DNA from: Acanthopleura granulata
Taxonomy: Eukaryota; Mollusca; Polyplacophora; Chitonida; Chitonidae
Length of the DNA: 64,000 nt
Reading direction: 5' to 3'
Assembly: GCA_016165875.1 (NCBI GenBank)
Contig: JABBOT010000005.1
Span: 17,591,131-17,655,130, forward strand
Positions 60,190 to 64,000 of this stretch are shown piece by piece; positions within the stretch are counted from its first letter, which is position 1, and each line of letters starts with the position of its first letter. A program made the translations under genes and the position numbers. A model generated the notes under the pieces. That model saw only the letters and a list, made by a program, of their open reading frames with translations, searched no databases and was not told where the DNA came from.

Positions 60190-60780
60190 GACCATAGACA
60201 GGCTAATTTTCAGGACGGTGTTTAATTTTTCACTGCATGTTGATTGGGAAAGGGTTAGTTTTCATCAAGGCTATTTTACACTAAGCACGGTATATGCGTA
60301 TGTTGATCAGGCAAGTTTAGTTTTCATCACGGTATATTTTCTCCTTTTGATCAAGAAAGTTTAGTTTCCATCACACTCTATCTTTGCATGTTGATCAGGC
60401 AAGCTATAGTTTAGTTTTCATCTGAGCCTATCTTTGCATGTTGGTTAGGCAAGTTTAGTTTTCATCACGATGTATTTTCCAGTGTTGATCAGGAAAGTTT
60501 AGTTTTCATCAGAGCCTATCTTTGCATGTTGATCAGGAACTTAGGTTTCATCAGGTTGCATGTTGATTTTAAATCTATAATTCAGTTTTCATCACAGTCT
60601 CACTTTGCATGTTCGTAAAAGGCAAGTTTCTACAACACTCTGTGTGTAAAAGTTAATCTGCAAAGGTAGTTTTCATGCCCTTTTCTACACATGTATGTGT
60701 ATGTTAATTAATGTAAAACTGCTAACTTGCTGAACGGCCTTGTATATACACATGTTGATGAGGAGATGCTAATTTTCAGT
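60190..60780. repeat. Degenerate tandem array, about 55-60 bp unit
   Basis: Repeated TTTGCATGTTGATCAGGCAA and GTTTAGTTTTCATCA blocks, with at least eight recognisable occurrences (for example near 60236, 60303, 60348, 60388, 60433, 60484, 60525 and 60605). Unit length varies by insertions and deletions, so the array is old. Confidence 0.8.
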
Positions 60781-61790
60781 ATAGTTTATTTATATACTTG
60801 TACACTACTTTGTATGCTCGTTTATTCATTCGAACTTTTCAGCCTTCTCGGGGTTAATTTAGCCTGGCGTAGGCACCACGTTCATGTGAAAAGCTGGCGA
60901 TCTTGTTACACCGAGATCCTGTGGAATGGCGTGTACAAACCCCCACAGACCCACGTGTTGCCTTAATTGAACAAGAAAAGATGTCATTCACTTGTGCTGT
61001 GGGCGGTTTCCTGGCTCTTCTAGTGCACGCCTTTGTACAGTAATAAAAGTATGTCATTTGTAAATATATACAACAATGTTAGTAGATACCATGCAATCTG
61101 GAGCGGGGTCGATGCAACATGGTTAAGAAGTCTTCCTTCCAAGCGCTCAGACTATGGAGTCTAGGCCAGGGTTCCCTTGTTTCTAACGCTTTCGGGGTGT
61201 TGGGGTTGATAAACTATCGACAGTTCTCAAAGATCCGTTTGGTGGGTCTTACATGATGCGCATTGAAAATCATTGCCTCTTTCTGATGCGATATACACAT
61301 TATACGCTATCGATTTCTTGCTGAAAATCCGCGCCTTACATTCTTAACATTCACGTTCGGCGTTTACTTGCCAGAAGTCATTGTATTTTCCTTTTTCCTC
61401 CACTCACGAAATCGTCCTTCGTCGTTTGGAAGTGAAATGTTATCAAGTTGGGAGTATCAATCAGTCATGCATTTTAGCTTCTAGTTTTCAATTCCTACGA
61501 AGTGAATAGACATAAATAGACATAAACAAGCTCTTCACTCACTGATTGCAATCATTCACTCAATCATTCACACAGTTGTAATTAATGGCCGGATACATGA
61601 ACCGGCGAAGAGAGAAAATTGACCTTTCGAGAGAGTACAATATGTGATCAGAAAAATCAGAACAGCGGTTGTTTAAGACAAAAATTGTCAATATTTGGTA
61701 TACACATGTATAACTAAATAATACGGTGCTTGGTTTGGTTGAGGGGAGGAAGAGACGCATGGGTGAACAAACTGTATCGAAGCAACGGAT
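60781..61790. other. Intergenic, no feature seen
   Basis: About 1 kb without repeats or coding signal that I can recognise. Confidence 0.55.
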
Positions 61791-61794
61791 ACAC

Positions 61795-62310
61795 TGAGGG
61801 GTATGAATGTTGGAAACGGATATAAGGGAGGTAACAAAGGAACGAGTGAATTCACAAGTTTACCCAATGTGCTAGCTAGGGATATGGAGGACTACGGATG
61901 GAATTTGTCTGGCAGTGGCGATCAGCTGAAGGAATGTCAGATTAGGTGATATTTAAATCAAATGAAGGAATGGTTGGTTATAGGGATATGGAAGACAAAT
62001 GGGGATATGGAGGACAAATGAATGGGTGATTAGACGATTTGACGGGCTAATGAAGAGATGGATGAGTAAAGAAGGAAACGATGATCGGGTGATGTGAGGA
62101 TTGTGCTGGATTAGGTGTTTATGAGATATGGTGGACAGGTTAAGGATTGGATGGTTGGGTACAGAATACAAATGAATGGATGGACTATTCGGCAGCATGG
62201 AGGACATATAATGGATTGGATAATTGTGACGTGCAGAAAAAGGGGAAAAGGCGATATGAAAGACAAATAAAGGAAAGGATTATAGAGCGAAATGGTGATT
62301 TTTGGTGATT
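61795..62310. repeat. Purine-rich degenerate repeat (GGATATGGAGGACAAATGA)
   Basis: A strongly purine-biased + strand with loose recurrences of GGATATGGAGGACAAATG, AATGGATGGA and GATTAGGTG. The clearest pair is GGGATATGGAAGACAAATG and GGGATATGGAGGACAAATG at about 61981-62020. No fixed period. Confidence 0.65.
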
Positions 62311-62329
62311 TTTGGGTGGAATTCTTAAT

Positions 62330-63835
62330 GATGTCATTGCACCATTTTACGAACAGTCATGAATATACAAATGTGTAAATAATCTGGATTCAGGCAAGCG
62401 TTTGGAAGTAAAGAGAAAAAACACGAGTGCGTCTGAGAAGAACTCGAAATATTTGAATAATCTCAGAAAGATGGAAGAAGAAGATACAAGTACAAGAACA
62501 AGACGTATGTACAAGTTTAGCTTTCTCCCCAAGTTGGCTCTATTTGGTCAAAGCCTTAGGATTAACCTCTCAGAAAGCGTCTGCTCCGACCAGGATACCG
62601 GCTTAAGGGGGATCTCTTCACAATCAGGGGATGCGGCCATGGCTCTTGGCACAGCTCGCTGTAATTGTGTAAAGATATGTTTGGTCATGGACGTACAAGC
62701 ACTTTGAGAATCGCCTCGCGCCAGACAAAAACTCCAGCGCGTATGAAGCACACTTGACGAAGTCAGTCCAATGTATACAATAGTTTGAGACGAGCTTCTA
62801 TTGGCTACTGGAACCGACAAAGGTCTTTTGACCCCGAATTTCCACAGCAATTCCGAGAGGTGTATACGGAGGCGATTGATCTCGATCGACTGTATCTGGG
62901 CCTTTCTGAGATGAGACTATCAAGAATGCGTCGATTTGCCGTCCGGAGTTTGTCCTTGCCACAACGAAACCGGTTAAGTTTTTATCGAATTCGCCCAGAA
63001 GTTTTACAACCAAATAAATGGAGTCTTTCCTGATCACAAGAACCGGTGTTAGAACTGAAGATTCACCGGGTGGTAAAGAAGAAAAAAAGGACAGTAAAGA
63101 ATACATTCCTTAGTCGATCGCCAGCAATGTTGTTCAACTCATGACATAATTGAATCCCAGCGAGATCGTTTTTGCAGCCTTTTGTCTCATTCGCCTTCTA
63201 TACGAATGAATAAATTGTGAGTTTTGTTTAACTCTGGTTCAGCTGCAAACGTATGTGGGCAGAGAAAGAGGGTTGCAAGAAAATCTGCCTGACATAAACT
63301 ATCCTGGAAGACTGAGACTAGAGATTAGGAAACGCAACGAAATCGTGAAATGCCCTTTCTTCGTCGTCTGTGGGAAAACACAAGCTTTTATCTCTAGTTA
63401 TTTTTATGGCACTTAAAATGCTTTAGATGTTCTGTCGAATGTTTTATATGCCAGTATAAGACGTGCACAGAGTTTCAGAACCAATTAATGCAAGCCTCTG
63501 AAAACTCCATTCGTCAAACAAAGCACTTCTTTACATTCCGCTCCCGTTAGGTTTGCAGTTATGATGACCTCGGGATCACAATTTTTGGACAGTTTTAAAT
63601 AATGATCCGGACTGAGTATCAAGAAGCTGTCTTTGATGTAAATCAGATTAATTTTAGCCTTAACTTGTGCCCAAAGTGAAAAACTAAAACAACTCTCAGT
63701 ATTAAAGAAATAATTTTTAAGGTAAGTGATAGTTTTAGCGGTGTAAGCTATTTTCATGTTCAGGATAAGTTTAAGTCTAAAAACTGCTTTATGATATACT
63801 AGGGTCTGATACCAAGTCCATCCTTATAGTACATA
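62330..63835. other. Intergenic with overlapping frames, no gene recognised
   Basis: Frames of 82-102 codons occur on both strands between 62402 and 63106 and overlap each other. The largest on + (62402-62707) begins with a Lys/Glu-rich stretch. None resembles a known family, and the two strands cannot both be coding, so I leave them uncalled. Confidence 0.45.
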
Positions 63836-63908
63836 GGCCTTGGTAGGGCTGTTGTATGAGTGAAATATATTCTTCAGCACGGCGTTCAACACCACCCTTT
63901 CAAATACG
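63836..63908 (+). mobile_element. Type-1 SINE 3' fragment, diverged
   Basis: TTGTATGAGTGAAATATATTC, TTCAGCACGGCGTTCAACAC and CACCCTTTCAAATACG correspond to the SINE 3' end with several changes. Confidence 0.65.
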
Positions 63909-64000
63909 TAAATTAGAGTCTGGTGTATACGAAGTCGATTTATTCCATACGTTTATCCCCAAAAATATTGGATGAAAACTTTAGTGATAGAGACGTGAAT

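Noticed and set aside
62402..63106. Four overlapping frames of 82-102 codons as a possible gene
   Set aside because: They occur on both strands in conflict, with no recognisable motif, splice pattern or start context.
1..64000. CRISPR arrays, operons or prokaryotic mobile systems
   Set aside because: The repeats are contiguous tandem or dispersed eukaryotic elements, and the only gene is intron-split with GT-AG borders.

Overview
The window is animal nuclear DNA. It has widely spaced exons with GT-AG introns, AT-rich introns, many simple repeats and tRNA-derived SINEs with a TTTATTTATTTG-type tail. I cannot name a species. The SINE type, the CpG-poor gene body beside CpG-richer flanks and the repeat style suggest a lophotrochozoan, most likely a mollusc (inference).

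Only one gene can be firmly supported: a complete CRTC/TORC gene (CREB-regulated transcription coactivator) on the minus strand. It starts at 46382, stops at 4708, and has 12 coding exons that join in frame to give 623 residues. Exons 1-3 (46382-45658) hold the CREB-binding N-terminus. Exon 4 (40611-40550) is a 62-base exon holding the conserved YLSPP segment. A 24.9 kb intron separates it from exons 5-12 (15642-4708), which carry the SIK/AMPK-type serine sites, the Gln/His-rich middle and the acidic C-terminal activation domain. The product would be a cytoplasm-nucleus shuttling coactivator that binds the bZIP of CREB when dephosphorylated.

1-4707 lies downstream of the stop: long 3' UTR and/or flank, with simple repeats and a tRNA-like SINE head. 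4708-46382 is the CRTC gene. Its introns hold seven type-1 SINE copies or fragments, all in the same orientation as the gene, two blocks of a ~150-bp satellite family (introns 4 and 11), a 118-bp tandem array, a minisatellite, and a 0.5 kb TTAA-flanked inverted-repeat element that contains a consensus CRE. 46383-46700 is a CpG-richer promoter region with an inverted CCAAT box and a close match to the CTCF core. 46700-64000 appears intergenic: more SINEs in both orientations, two further degenerate tandem arrays near 60.2-60.8 and 61.8-62.3 kb, and no recognisable gene.

I did not find a new multi-gene system. The points most worth following up are the CRE cluster carried by a transposon-like element inside the gene of a CREB coactivator, the sharp CpG step at the promoter, two internal CpG-richer patches in intron 4 that could be alternative promoters, and the split of the SIK-site arginine codon across the largest intron.
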